IMG/VR virus record: IMGVR_UViG_3300027754_005986
Location: 1 to 40,196 of that record
Strand: one strand, 5' to 3'
DNA: 40,196 nucleotides
From: a virus
In this document: piece after piece, positions 1 through 10,400 of the stretch
Layout: every line of letters begins with the position of its first letter
Position numbering within the stretch: position 1 is the first letter of the stretch
Position numbers and translations under genes: made by a program
Notes under the pieces: model-generated
What the model was told of the DNA's origin: nothing
Databases searched by the model: none
Seen by the model: the letters and a program-made list of their open reading frames with translations, nothing else

Positions 1-312
1 GGTACTTGTTACTGTTTGCGTAGGAGTCGATGTTAATGTTCGGGTAGGGGTTTGAGTATTCGTAGAGGTACTTGTTACCGTTTGCGTAGGAGTCTGCGTA
101 CTAGTAGCTGTTACCGACTGAGTAGGTGTTTGGGTACTTGTACTTGTTAACGTAGGAGTAGATGTTAACGTAGGAGTTTGGGTACTACTATTAGTAGGTG
201 TCTGCGTTTGTGTTCTGGTTTGTGTCTGCGTTAATGTAGGCGTCGCAGTTAACGTAGGAGTTCTTGTACTTGTAGGAGTAGGGGTAGGAGTTGATGTTGG
301 GTTGTTACATCC
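1..312 (-). repeat. Degenerate tandem repeat coding for TPTQTxTST units
   Basis: On the minus strand this stretch is a chain of short ACT/ACA/CCT/CAA units coding for Thr-Pro-Thr-Gln-Thr-x-Thr-Ser-Thr in many small variants. It begins after the CNNPTST boundary and continues past base 1. The same unit types occur at 4330-5030 in the adjacent gene, so the two tracts are candidates for recombination or slippage. Confidence 0.85.
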
Positions 313-3300
313 TATAAAGCTACCCGTACTATAAAAATACTTATTGACTGGATTAGGTGAGTCTATTGAAAATATATCTATACGGTATACGTTATTAAAC
401 GTAGGTATCTCTACTCCATATGGAACATATGTTCTAGAAGTATCTGAAGAACAAGTTACTGCATAGCTAGATGTATATACTGGACTCCCAGATACGTCTA
501 GATATACCTTAGCTGTTAAATTTACTTCATTAAATAATGGAGATTCTGTACTTCCTGATCTACCGACTACATAAAATCCGTATAATGTATTTGTAGGAGG
601 ATTAGAAGAAAGACATATTTCCTCTATATCTAAAGACATAGATTTAGCTCTATTGTAAATGAACACGTCACTAGACCCCCAGGGTACTAGAGGTGAATAG
701 TATCCGTTATCTGCTTCTACAGTACTAGCTGTATTAAAATTACTTGAGTATAAAGTAAAGTCTGATACGTTATAAAAGTCGTTTGCATAACTAGCAGTAA
801 GGAAGCCTCTCTTTATAAAATTCTGTCCGTAGATAGTAGTTGTATTAAAACTAGAAGTAGTATTATATGAATTAACTATAGTGTTTAATTCTGTTATAGA
901 ACTAGCATATGCGTACCAATTACTAGTCTTATTTAAATCAGTCGTAGTTAAAAGAAAAGAACTTCCTGATGTATTAGTTACAGCAGTACTGCTAGCTGAA
1001 GGCATATTGTATATGTCAACTACTGAACCGCTTCTTATTTCGTAGAATTTGTTATATTGATTAGAGCCAGATATAATGGATCCAGTCACACAATAGAATC
1101 CGTTTAATACTTTAGTCCCCCCTAGAGCGTCAGAGTAAACAGATGTACCTGTTACTAAGCCTAGTGAGCTAGTATTAGGGAAGTAAATTTGAGTAGCACT
1201 TGGATTACTTTCTAATTTTAAAGTATGAGTAAATGTAGCTACGTATATACCTAAATTACTACCAGATAAAGGTGTTGCATAATTAAAAGAACCAGTAGTT
1301 AAATCCGACATGGAACCATACAACCCATTAGCAAAAGTATTAGCTTGGGCTGAACTACTAAAACTAAAAGATGCACTAGGGTCTAAGTTCAAAAATATTT
1401 TACCTGGTACTATCTCCATTTGGTTGTTAGGTAGCAAAGTTATACTACCGCTTACTTTTCCACTGTAGAATACACTTGAAGCAGTAACATAAGCATCAGG
1501 CTCACCTGAAGTATACGGTAATAAAAGCAAACTATCTATTCTAGTTACTAAAGTAGGATCATCAGCCTTTAGTGAATATTCAAAGCCCGTTACTATTTCT
1601 GGGCTTTCAGAAGTTAAAGTTATAGTACTTGATAATTCCTTAGTTGTAACTACACCACCGGCTTGTTGATAAAAATATACTCCATCACAATAAAACCCGT
1701 TATTAGTCGTTTCAACTATAGATGTAGTATCGCTACAGGCTCCTTGAGGGCCGTAAATAGAAAGCCCTTCAGTAGTAATTCCATAAGGTACATACCCGTC
1801 TTGTACACAGAATGAAATAGATTCATTAGAGTCTATATTATAAGAAACCTCTTGCGTCTTTCCACAAGGTACATAGTATACGTAGACAGGCCACTCGTTA
1901 GTATTAAAGAATGTATAAGTTTGACAAGTAGCACCTGGGTCTGGAGCAGTAGAAACTCTTCTTCTCTTTAAAATGTTTCCGGTATTGATATAAGGAGTTG
2001 TAGTATAGTGTTTTATAAAGTATTTACACTCTTCTATAGCTGTAAATGTCTGATTTTCAAAAAACTTATAGATTAACTCTATTCCAGATACTATAGCGTA
2101 AAATGCAGCTAGATACCCTAATCCTGTGAAAACGGCAGCTGCTATATCAGCTAACTTTGCTGCAGCGGTCTTTGCTAAAACCTGTGTTACTTGCTTAGAA
2201 ACAGTTGTAACTAATTCTCTACCTGCATCCGACCAGAGTGATACGTCTATAAGTGTTTGGTAAGCTATATTAGTAGTAACATTTAGAAATGCGGTTTGTG
2301 CAGAAGCTATTCCAAAAGCTGCTATGGCTTTAAAAACTAAAAATGAGCTTAAAGCAGCAGAGCCAAAAGATTGACCAGTAGCAGCTAAAAAAGATAAATC
2401 TATAGAAAATCCGTCTAAAACAGAAGAACTAAAACCGGTTCTTGCTCCATAGGTCAACCTTAAAAGAGCATGTCTTATTCCTGTTAAAGGATAGAATTTC
2501 TTTTCTGAAAATACGTATTTAGTAAAAAAGTTATCGTTAGATAATTGCCTTGTTGATGCGTGATACCCTAAAAGAAATTTATACCTAGAAGGTCTTGTTA
2601 ATGTAGAGATGGTATGTACTTCTGTAATTATACCTAGCTTAGTAATTAATGGATTAGCACATGCATCTACCCCGTCATCATTATCCTGTAAAGTAGTAGG
2701 TCCGTTTATTACTTCTTTTTGCGTGTATGGAGAAACTCCAAATAACTTACCTAAAAAAGATTGACTAAATGCAGATGCGGAAAACACATAGTATATAAAA
2801 ATACCAAATGCCCTGTTAAAAGGACCGCCTACCTTAAATACTTTTCCTTCACTGCCGTAAGAATAGTAATACTGGAAAGCTGGATGACTAAATTCTGCTG
2901 TTGCCCATACTCGTTTGTTTTCAGACCAAGTATTAATAGCATGTCTAGAATATAACTTAGTTGTTAAAGCAGGGCTATTGGCTGAGTCGTAAGGAGAATA
3001 TACGTGAAGTCCTGTTGTATAGCTATATAATGGATTAGGACAATCGTACTCTATTACGAAGTTGTTTCCTGATAATGAAGTGGTGTTACCTATAGTAGTC
3101 TCTATGTTTAAATACTTAGTAGTATTCGAACGATTAGAGTTTACTATTACATAGATTCTCTTCTTAACTCCGTTGGTTAATTTATAGTCAAAACCACAAC
3201 CCAGCCCTATAGGAAAAGGTATAAATAAATCATCTAAATCAGTTCCTACAGCTATGGTAGATTCGTTATCTGTCGAAAAAGAAATACCTGCAAAACTAGC

Positions 3301-3507
3301 ACCTCCATTATAAGTTATATCAAATACTACATATCCGTAATCTGTTGTTGTTAAGTCTAAAGGTATAGATATGTTTGCGTATAAAATTCCCTTAGTATAC
3401 GTATACGAATTATCTACGCCCTTTGATGTAGAAGTAGCATAGCTTGGTTTAGCATCTACGAAATCAGAGGCAAAATAATTAAGCGTTTTAGAATGACTTA
3501 AGGGCAT
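1..3507 (-). CDS. Large tail-fibre/adhesin-like protein with Thr/Pro repeat tail (partial, runs off left edge)
   Basis: An open frame starts at ATG 3507 (reading MPLSHSKTLNYFASDF) and stays open to base 1, giving 1169 codons with no stop. It lies 13 bases after the stop of the preceding fibre gene and is the last gene visible in the late operon. Residues about 1-360 are polar and beta-rich. Residues about 370-490 are unusually hydrophobic and alanine-rich, with stretches such as LAATGQSFGSAALSSFLVF and ADIAAAVFTGLGYLAAFYAI, which could be membrane-active or a buried trimer core. Residues about 490-1065 are again polar. From about residue 1066 the protein becomes a TPTxTxTST low-complexity repeat shared with the neighbouring gene. 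Position next to the baseplate genes and this make-up suggest a fibre or receptor-binding protein. No enzymatic domain was recognised, and the C-terminus is outside the window. Confidence 0.8.
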   Translation of the reverse strand, partial: MPLSHSKTLNYFASDFVDAKPSYATSTSKGVDNSYTYTKGILYANISIPLDLTTTDYGYVVFDITYNGGASFAGISFSTDNESTIAVGTDLDDLFIPFPIGLGCGFDYKLTNGVKKRIYVIVNSNRSNTTKYLNIETTIGNTTSLSGNNFVIEYDCPNPLYSYTTGLHVYSPYDSANSPALTTKLYSRHAINTWSENKRVWATAEFSHPAFQYYYSYGSEGKVFKVGGPFNRAFGIFIYYVFSASAFSQSFLGKLFGVSPYTQKEVINGPTTLQDNDDGVDACANPLITKLGIITEVHTISTLTRPSRYKFLLGYHASTRQLSNDNFFTKYVFSEKKFYPLTGIRHALLRLTYGARTGFSSSVLDGFSIDLSFLAATGQSFGSAALSSFLVFKAIAAFGIASAQTAFLNVTTNIAYQTLIDVSLWSDAGRELVTTVSKQVTQVLAKTAAAKLADIAAAVFTGLGYLAAFYAIVSGIELIYKFFENQTFTAIEECKYFIKHYTTTPYINTGNILKRRRVSTAPDPGATCQTYTFFNTNEWPVYVYYVPCGKTQEVSYNIDSNESISFCVQDGYVPYGITTEGLSIYGPQGACSDTTSIVETTNNGFYCDGVYFYQQAGGVVTTKELSSTITLTSESPEIVTGFEYSLKADDPTLVTRIDSLLLLPYTSGEPDAYVTASSVFYSGKVSGSITLLPNNQMEIVPGKIFLNLDPSASFSFSSSAQANTFANGLYGSMSDLTTGSFNYATPLSGSNLGIYVATFTHTLKLESNPSATQIYFPNTSSLGLVTGTSVYSDALGGTKVLNGFYCVTGSIISGSNQYNKFYEIRSGSVVDIYNMPSASSTAVTNTSGSSFLLTTTDLNKTSNWYAYASSITELNTIVNSYNTTSSFNTTTIYGQNFIKRGFLTASYANDFYNVSDFTLYSSNFNTASTVEADNGYYSPLVPWGSSDVFIYNRAKSMSLDIEEICLSSNPPTNTLYGFYVVGRSGSTESPLFNEVNLTAKVYLDVSGSPVYTSSYAVTCSSDTSRTYVPYGVEIPTFNNVYRIDIFSIDSPNPVNKYFYSTGSFIGCNNPTSTPTPTPTSTRTPTLTATPTLTQTQTRTQTQTPTNSSTQTPTLTSTPTLTSTSTQTPTQSVTATSTQTPTQTVTSTSTNTQTPTRTLTSTPTQTVTST

Positions 3508-3520
3508 AGTCTATTTTTTA

Positions 3521-5737
3521 TCAAAGGCAACTGATTGGTAAATTGTCGCAGCTACCTGAATAAGTAGGAATACCGCTTGCCAATATAAATATTGGAGGAT
3601 TACTTATTGTTGTATCTGTTATAGGTTGTTTGTAGAATCCGTTAGAAGTTGTTCCAGATAATAAACTAGAAGAGTACCAAGTAAGGGCTGTTATATCTCC
3701 TTTAGAACTACTATAAGCAGATTTATTAAAATAAACTATACTAGAAGTAGGACAAGTACTACAAACTACATTTAAATCGCTAGTAGATAAAGCCGAACCT
3801 GAAATGTTATAATAACAGAATTCTTTCGTTACTACATCAACTACATCAAATAATGCATAAATTGTTGTTGAATATCTTAAATTATACGTAATAGACGATA
3901 AAGAAGAAATAATATCAACAGTTCCTGGAGAGTTAGACCATGCTATAAAGGTTGTTGTTCCTAGTGCTGTAGCTGATAATCCGTGGTTCGAATCATATGA
4001 GCCGGATAATATAAAGGAGCTGGTATACTGGGTGGGGTTAGAAGCAGTTACATAACCTTGAGAGTTATACGTCAAATATGTAGGTACAACTGTTAACGTA
4101 TAATCACTACATTGAGTCTGTGTTCCTCTATAGAATATTCCTGTTTGGTCTCTTACCCATGGATCTATATAAGCTAATGCTGTACTAGCAGAGTAGTATG
4201 ATGCAGAGGTAGGTGCAGTCCAATTTAAACCTGCATCTAGACTATACTCATAAGGTGGTAAACCACCTGCTACGTTAATAGTTGCATTACCGCCAGTACA
4301 GTCTACAGTAGTCCCTGTTATTCTTAATAAATTAGGAGGTGGTGGGCTAGATGTAGTTGGTGTCGGTGTTGATGTAGGAGTTCTTGTATTAGTAGCAGTT
4401 TGTGACTGCGTGTTAGTTTGAGTTTGAGTATTAGTACTTGTTAAAGTTTGAGTAGGAGTCTGTGTACTAGTACTTGTTACTGTCTGTGTCGGAGTCTGTG
4501 TATTAGTTGCAGTTACTGACTGAGTAGGTGTTTGAGTACTAGTACTTGTTAGCGTCTGTGTAGGAGTCTGGGTACTAGTACTTGTTAACGAAGGGGTTTG
4601 TGTCTGCGTAGACGAATTTGTTAAGGTAGGAGTTTGTGTTAACGTTGGAGTACTAGTTAACGTCTGTGTAGGCGTTTGCGTAGAAGTTAACGTAGGAGTA
4701 GATGTACCGCTATTGGTTGGAGTTTGTGTACTAGTTTGAGTATTTGTTTGAGTAGAAGTAGTCGTCAACGTAGGTGTCGATGTTAACGTAGGCGTCTTAG
4801 TACTCGTATTTGTAGGAGTCTGTGTAGCTGTTTGACTATTAGTTTGGGTATTTGTTTGAGTATTAGTACTTGTTAAAGTAGGTGTAGCAGTACTACTATT
4901 TGTAGGAGTCCTAGTGCTAGTAGGAGTCTGTGTAGGAGTAGGTGACTGTGTTCTAGTAGCTGTAACCGAAGGAGTCTGTGTCTGCGTTGTTGTTAACGTA
5001 GGGGTAGAAGTAGGACTAGGGCTAGCACATTCCGGGTCTTGTGCCAAAGCACAGTAGTAAATATCGTTAGTTACATATATTAAGCCTGCTGAATAAAATA
5101 TGTTTCCTACAAAGGTACCGCTTACATAAGCCTCGTAAATTAGGTTAGTATCTAATAATGCACTTCCAGTATAGTTAGCTAAATTGTAACTACCTGTTCC
5201 GAATTTAGAATTTAAGTAAGGTACAATATCAAATAAGTTACCGTTACCATCATCAAGAATATAATACGATTTATCATCAGGCTCTATAGCAAAACTTTTT
5301 CTTGCTATTCCTTCCCCGAAATATACCTGTGGTACGGAAACTGCTACTACTTTTGCAGCTGATGCACTACTAAATAATCTATAGTTGTAATCTAAAGAGC
5401 CAGAAGTAGCAAAGGATTGATTATACGAATCGTAAATATTTGCTATCGAAACGCTAGAGCTATCTGTAGCATCAGCAAGCATTCCATATGTCTGTGAAGA
5501 TAATGGTTCGTAAACTGATTGTGAATAAGCTGATTGTGCGTAGTATAACTGGTAAGCTGAACGATAAAATAGAGATAAAGTATTGTCACCACTTGCTGTT
5601 ACCGCAAAGTTTTTAGCTATTTCTACAGCTAATCCACTCGCAGTAAATTCACTATCTGCTATCTTAAAAGATTTCTGTAGCCCATAGGGCAATACAGATG
5701 TGTCGGAAATCTTTAAAGGTTTTACCGCAGAACTCAT
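3521..5737 (-). CDS. Fibre/adhesin-like protein with Thr/Pro repeat linker and SprB-like repeat
   Basis: A 738-residue protein. Residues 1-235 are rich in Ser, Tyr and Ala and probably form the baseplate-attached part. Residues about 237-470 are a long Thr/Pro/Ser/Gln repeat (TPTQTLTSTSTQT-like) expected to be extended and flexible. It is followed by PPPPN and then GGLPPYEYSLDAGLNWT, which matches the GG-PPY-YS pattern of SprB repeats found in Bacteroidota gliding adhesins. The C-terminal part holds spaced cysteines (CTGG, TQCSDY, VVCSTCP). The gene lies 18 bases after its upstream neighbour in the late structural operon. A tail fibre or surface adhesin is the best reading; the exact role is inferred. 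The repeat is shared with the next gene, suggesting duplication or gene conversion. Confidence 0.85.
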   Translation of the reverse strand: MSSAVKPLKISDTSVLPYGLQKSFKIADSEFTASGLAVEIAKNFAVTASGDNTLSLFYRSAYQLYYAQSAYSQSVYEPLSSQTYGMLADATDSSSVSIANIYDSYNQSFATSGSLDYNYRLFSSASAAKVVAVSVPQVYFGEGIARKSFAIEPDDKSYYILDDGNGNLFDIVPYLNSKFGTGSYNLANYTGSALLDTNLIYEAYVSGTFVGNIFYSAGLIYVTNDIYYCALAQDPECASPSPTSTPTLTTTQTQTPSVTATRTQSPTPTQTPTSTRTPTNSSTATPTLTSTNTQTNTQTNSQTATQTPTNTSTKTPTLTSTPTLTTTSTQTNTQTSTQTPTNSGTSTPTLTSTQTPTQTLTSTPTLTQTPTLTNSSTQTQTPSLTSTSTQTPTQTLTSTSTQTPTQSVTATNTQTPTQTVTSTSTQTPTQTLTSTNTQTQTNTQSQTATNTRTPTSTPTPTTSSPPPPNLLRITGTTVDCTGGNATINVAGGLPPYEYSLDAGLNWTAPTSASYYSASTALAYIDPWVRDQTGIFYRGTQTQCSDYTLTVVPTYLTYNSQGYVTASNPTQYTSSFILSGSYDSNHGLSATALGTTTFIAWSNSPGTVDIISSLSSITYNLRYSTTIYALFDVVDVVTKEFCYYNISGSALSTSDLNVVCSTCPTSSIVYFNKSAYSSSKGDITALTWYSSSLLSGTTSNGFYKQPITDTTISNPPIFILASGIPTYSGSCDNLPISCL
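4330..5030 (-). repeat. Thr/Pro/Gln-rich coding repeat inside the fibre gene
   Basis: About 700 bases of imperfect short units code for TPTxT, TSTxTQT and TNTQT motifs. Units such as TSTSTQTPTQTLTST recur several times, and the nucleotide sequence is similar enough to permit slippage. The same units are found at 1-312 in the next gene. Confidence 0.85.
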
Positions 5738-5755
5738 TCTCTATATAAGTTTATA

Positions 5756-6799
5756 TTACCAGTTTAGCTTAACCTGTATTAAAGCTTCTTTAGTAAAGTC
5801 TTTCACTAAAGGCTTTGATAATTTTGCTACAGCTAAAAGATCTCCTGCAGAATTATATAGTCCAACCGTTGTTATGTATGTTTGTGGGAAGTTAATTAAC
5901 GATGAGTATAATAAAGCTCCACTACCGCTAATAATCGATGGATTTGTTGTATAGTTAAATGCTTGGTTAGGAACCCTTATAAATACATAATCTGATGATA
6001 CTGTTTCTAGACTGTTTAATGAGAAAGAAGCAGAATAAGAAGTTGAACCAGATATTGCATTATAAAGAACTACGTTATTGGGTGCTAATGTACCATTAGA
6101 TTCAGTTACAGCTAAACTAATTCCTCCAGATGCAGGAGCTAATGATAATGCTCTAGGATTTAAAATGATTGTTCCAATATCCGGTAGGTAAAGACCATAA
6201 GAACCTGAAGGTGTTTGTCCTTTAGTTGCAGTTGGTGCTGCTGTAGGACTTAGTAAAGTAGCAGTACCATTACTACCACTTACTATAGTAAATGCTCTCC
6301 CACAATCTAAATAAGTTACTGTAGATACATCATTACTATTATCGGTTAACCAAAGTTGAGTTGAACCAGAAACCAATCTTAAATTAAATGTTCCAGGAAA
6401 AAGGCTTTCTTTATAGTCAGATCTCTGTACGTTAATTACGTATATGTCTCTAGATGTTGTATTTCCTGTTCCGAAGTTAAAATTAGCATTTTCGTCGCCG
6501 TATACTAACGTTCTGTATTGACCGTAAACAGTTCTAGTAGGAGTACTACTAGTAACTAGTGAATTAAAAGCTGCTGAGCCCGAGCCAAATAAGTGACCGT
6601 AAGCTATGCTAAATTCTGGTGATACTGTTGATATTGTAGCAGCACTTGCGCTATTATATGCATTTAAGTAAAAACTAGGAGCTACAGACGAAGCTGAAAC
6701 TATTTTAGTTAATGTAGGAGCACCAGTACTCCATGCAGGAGCGGTTACCGCATCACTACTAACTACTATATCTGTTGGTTGCAGTTGTAAAAAGCTCAT
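5756..6799 (-). CDS. Phage structural protein, probably fibre or baseplate associated
   Basis: A 347-residue protein rich in Ser, Thr, Ala and small residues, starting MSFLQLQPTDIVVSSDAVTAP. There are no transmembrane segments or catalytic motifs. The beta-rich texture with many SGS and SAS turns matches its neighbours. It begins 6 bases after the stop of the 218-residue gene and ends 18 bases before the fibre gene, so it is part of one late transcription unit. The C-terminal part (VGLYNSAGDLLAVAKLSKPL) has the look of the conserved phage fibre-adaptor phrase about new versus old parameter values, but I cannot name a family with certainty. Structural role is inferred from position and composition. 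Confidence 0.75.
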   Translation of the reverse strand: MSFLQLQPTDIVVSSDAVTAPAWSTGAPTLTKIVSASSVAPSFYLNAYNSASAATISTVSPEFSIAYGHLFGSGSAAFNSLVTSSTPTRTVYGQYRTLVYGDENANFNFGTGNTTSRDIYVINVQRSDYKESLFPGTFNLRLVSGSTQLWLTDNSNDVSTVTYLDCGRAFTIVSGSNGTATLLSPTAAPTATKGQTPSGSYGLYLPDIGTIILNPRALSLAPASGGISLAVTESNGTLAPNNVVLYNAISGSTSYSASFSLNSLETVSSDYVFIRVPNQAFNYTTNPSIISGSGALLYSSLINFPQTYITTVGLYNSAGDLLAVAKLSKPLVKDFTKEALIQVKLNW

Positions 6800-6805
6800 T
6801 GTTTA

Positions 6806-7462
6806 TTACGATTGTTTTATAATTGTAACTGGAACTGTTACTCTTGCTCCAGAATCTCTTCCTATAATTGTTAAGTTCGTCTGTAACTGCGTATTAGCGC
6901 CGAATAAAGTATTTACAGTTGTGGCTGTTATATTAATTGTTGTACCTATTACTGTCTTACTTACAACAGTTCCAATAGTAGTTGTAGTATTAAGTGCAGT
7001 AGCTGCAGGAGTATTAACTCCTACACCAGAAAAGTTAGACATTGTTCTAACATCACCTATTGTAGCTATATAACCACTTTGTTCAAAAGTAGAATTAACT
7101 CCTAAATAATTTAAAGTTTGAGGTGTTATAGCTAAAGAAGCTCCTTGTTTCAATGAGATAGAAGTATATCCGATATTTAATACAGGAAGTTTAGCTGTTC
7201 CTCTAGGTAAGGTAATTAACTTATATTTCATTATCTGCGTATCATCAGGAAACGCCTCTACTATTGGCATTGCCTCTATAGCTTCTCCATAATATGCAGA
7301 GCCAGATGGATGATTAGGGTTATACAAAGTATAATCTATTTCATCATCAGATAAAGCAAACTGTGTAATTTGAAAAGAGCCGTCGTTTCTTGCAAGTAAC
7401 TCTCTTCCTTTTTTAGTTAAAATTGCGTCTACTACGACAGATGTGTTATTTAAGTATCCCAT
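6806..7462 (-). CDS. Conserved phage structural protein of unknown role
   Basis: A 218-residue protein starting MGYLNNTSVVVDAILTKKGR. The N-terminal half, with LTKKGRELLARNDGSFQITQ and then FALSDDEIDYTLYNPNHP, resembles a conserved hypothetical protein I associate with uncultured marine and freshwater phages, usually encoded near baseplate and fibre genes. The KGRELLA...F.I..FAL.DDEIDY pattern also resembles fibre-attachment proteins that carry a 'new parameter' domain. The C-terminal third is Thr/Val/Ile-rich beta sequence. It is preceded by an AT-rich 35-base gap containing TATTTATA in the sense direction. A role at the baseplate-fibre junction is inferred only. Confidence 0.75.
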   Translation of the reverse strand: MGYLNNTSVVVDAILTKKGRELLARNDGSFQITQFALSDDEIDYTLYNPNHPSGSAYYGEAIEAMPIVEAFPDDTQIMKYKLITLPRGTAKLPVLNIGYTSISLKQGASLAITPQTLNYLGVNSTFEQSGYIATIGDVRTMSNFSGVGVNTPAATALNTTTTIGTVVSKTVIGTTINITATTVNTLFGANTQLQTNLTIIGRDSGARVTVPVTIIKQS

Positions 7463-7497
7463 ACTTCTTATTTTATTCTATTATAAATATATAAATT

Positions 7498-10400
7498 TTA
7501 AAAACTTCCTCCACCCAGTATGTTGTTATTGTTAGTTTCTCTAGATAAAAGTTTAGTTTGTACTTGAGCACTAATAACGTTAATGTTTGCTAATACATCT
7601 GGGCTTAAGTTATCAGGTATCAAAAAGCCATATGATGTTTGACCATCTCTTTTATTAAAAGTTAAAATAGTGTTAGTTTCATCATCTACTTTCTTTAATA
7701 AAATAAACCTTTCTATCTTCTGAGTACCGTCTACAATTTGACTAGCTACAGTAGGAGCTACATCCAAACATAAAGACCCTCCAGCACTGTGAGTTCCCGT
7801 AACTTCGTAAACATATTCTAAATTAGCCGAAGAAGATACTATTAGTAAGTCCCCTCCTTTTGGATTAAACGTATATTCAACATTACCGTATCTTCCATAC
7901 AAGCTGGATTTTGGATTGCTTCCTATACCTTCTGGTAAAAATAAATACCCTGCAAAGCCGCTTAATTGTGGACTGAAACAGAACTCGGAGGAGCCAGTGG
8001 AAGATATGTAAGGTTGGTTAGTAACAGGATTACCCCCTTGAGGACTAGATAATAATGTAGCTCCTGCGTTTATCGATTCATATGTAGAACCGGAATTTAT
8101 AGATGTTCTCTTTAAATAAAACTCTACCTTAGTTCCTGCAGATAATTGTTGAGGTGCCGCAGATACGTTTAATGAAATAGAACCTGTTAACTGAGCTTGT
8201 GGTAAAGAAACTATTGCGAATGTATACTTCGTTCTAACACTTATAGGTAATGTACCTGACGTGTTATAATTTATTATATTCCAGTTGCCTGATTCGAATC
8301 CCATTCCGAAATCTAAAGCAGCATAATATGATCCGGTAATACCAAAAGCAGTATACTCAGGTGAGGAACCTTGTTCACCTATATATACGTTGGCACTGTC
8401 TAGGTAAAATACTACAGGAGGACCATATGCTACAATATCTAATTGGTTTTCTGTTCCTACAGATATATACCCGGTTGTAAAAGAACCGGTAAATATTGAA
8501 TAACCTGATCTGGAAGATACAACGTTATTAGATGATGTTATAAAAAATTCATACCCTACTCCACTTCCATTATCTGCGTTTACATTAAAAGATAAATTAG
8601 ATAAGGAAAAACCGTATTGAGCAGTTTCTGGGACTATATAATAAGAAGATGTTGCAGCAGGAGCTGTGTATATACCTTCTACATAATTTAAACCTTCGTT
8701 ATAATATAACTCTGCATTTCTAAATAAATCGTATACAATGTCTCCTTTAGCACTTCCTGTGTAATGATATAAGCTAGATGTCCCAAACCTTGCTAAAGAA
8801 CCACCATTAGATACTGCTTTGAACATATTATTTCTACTATCAGCTACGATATCAAAAGACATAGTAGCATCAGAGCTAGAATAATATAAAGTAGGAAAAT
8901 ATGAATAGCCGCTGTTAAAGGTAGCTTTTATTCCATCGGTAGTTTTTTGGTCGCTAAATTTTTGATTATCAAATAACCTAATTGTAGCATTTCTACCCGC
9001 TTTAAAGGTGTTTTGAACCTCTTCCCAGTTTTTATTATCTCTATTAAGTTCAGTAAAGCTACCGCTTTCGTCTACTAAGTAAACTAGTGTAGTATCGTTT
9101 TGACCTTTAAAGAAGGAACTAGTAACAATTTGAGTAAACAATCCTAATTTTCTTGTATAATGTCCAATAGCAGATGTCTTACCGTAAGCCTTATTAATAG
9201 GAGTAATCGCATTATCTACTATACTGTACGTATTATATAGACTACTAGAGGTTTTAGAGCCTAAGTACCTGCTTGAATTATGTCTAAAAGAAGTATAATC
9301 GGATTCTTGTATTTCAGCATTTAAAAAAGCAGATTGATAAGGAGTTAAGTTACCGAATATTCTACCCGTAATAAAATTATTGTTTACTGGTTTGATTTGG
9401 TCTGAGCTATAATCTAAATTTAAAAACAGTGAAGATGTTCTACTCCCAGTAACGTTATTTCTTAAGTAGTTAAAAGAAGTAGTAATGTATTGTGATTCGG
9501 AATGATACTGCAACACCGTAGTGCTTAAATTAGATACCTCGTATTGAGGAAAATAATTAGAATGCTCTATAGTAGTACCGCCGAATCTTCCTGTGAATAC
9601 AGGGCTGTTATCAACATTGGATCTTGTAATATAGCCTAACGGTGATGTAACGTAAGCGGTAAAAGAAGAAGTCGGCATTGACCCCATAGGGCCAGAACCG
9701 CTTATAGAACCTATATCTATGGATCCAGAATAAGTATGAAAAGTAAAAATAGGTTCATGTCGAACATATTTACTTCTTTCTAAGATATGAGGTTTAACTA
9801 TTATACCTGTAGATAAATTTGCTCTAGAAGGAACAAAGTCCTTAATCATCTTGAACAAGGAATTATCATAGTACTTTACTAACCTTACATAATCTTTTAC
9901 GTTATAAGGAGCTGTGTATTTTTGAAAGTATGTATTTCTTAAAACATCTAAAGATGTGTAACTAGAACTATATGCGTATGCAGGATCTCCAATGTAATCT
10001 CCTATATTAAAGGCTCCTAATTGATTTGTTATATCACTGTCGATATTATCGGTAGGTGAAAAAGCTACCTCTATATCTGTTGCGTTTCTAGTTATATTAG
10101 CATTACGCTTCTGTAAAGAAACATAAGGTGATAAAACGCTACCAGTAAATTCACTCTTAGAAGGAGTAAATACCTTATTTGTTACTTTTTGATTTACCCC
10201 AGTTTGGGGAGTAGAAGTTAGTTGAAAGTCCTGAAAAGACTTATACTTAACAGGATTACCTGTATTATATAAAGCATTACTTACTTCGGTACTCCCACTA
10301 ATAAAAGATCCTATACTTCCTTCATATCTTCCTAGTTGATTTATAAAGAAAGAACCGGAAATAGATGGGTGTGCTGAAGATAGACTACCACTCGCATCTA

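Noticed and set aside
1-5030. Diversity-generating retroelement target in the fibre genes
   Set aside because: No reverse transcriptase or template repeat is seen, and the repeats are simple Thr/Pro units rather than adenine-directed variable sites. A retroelement outside the window cannot be excluded.
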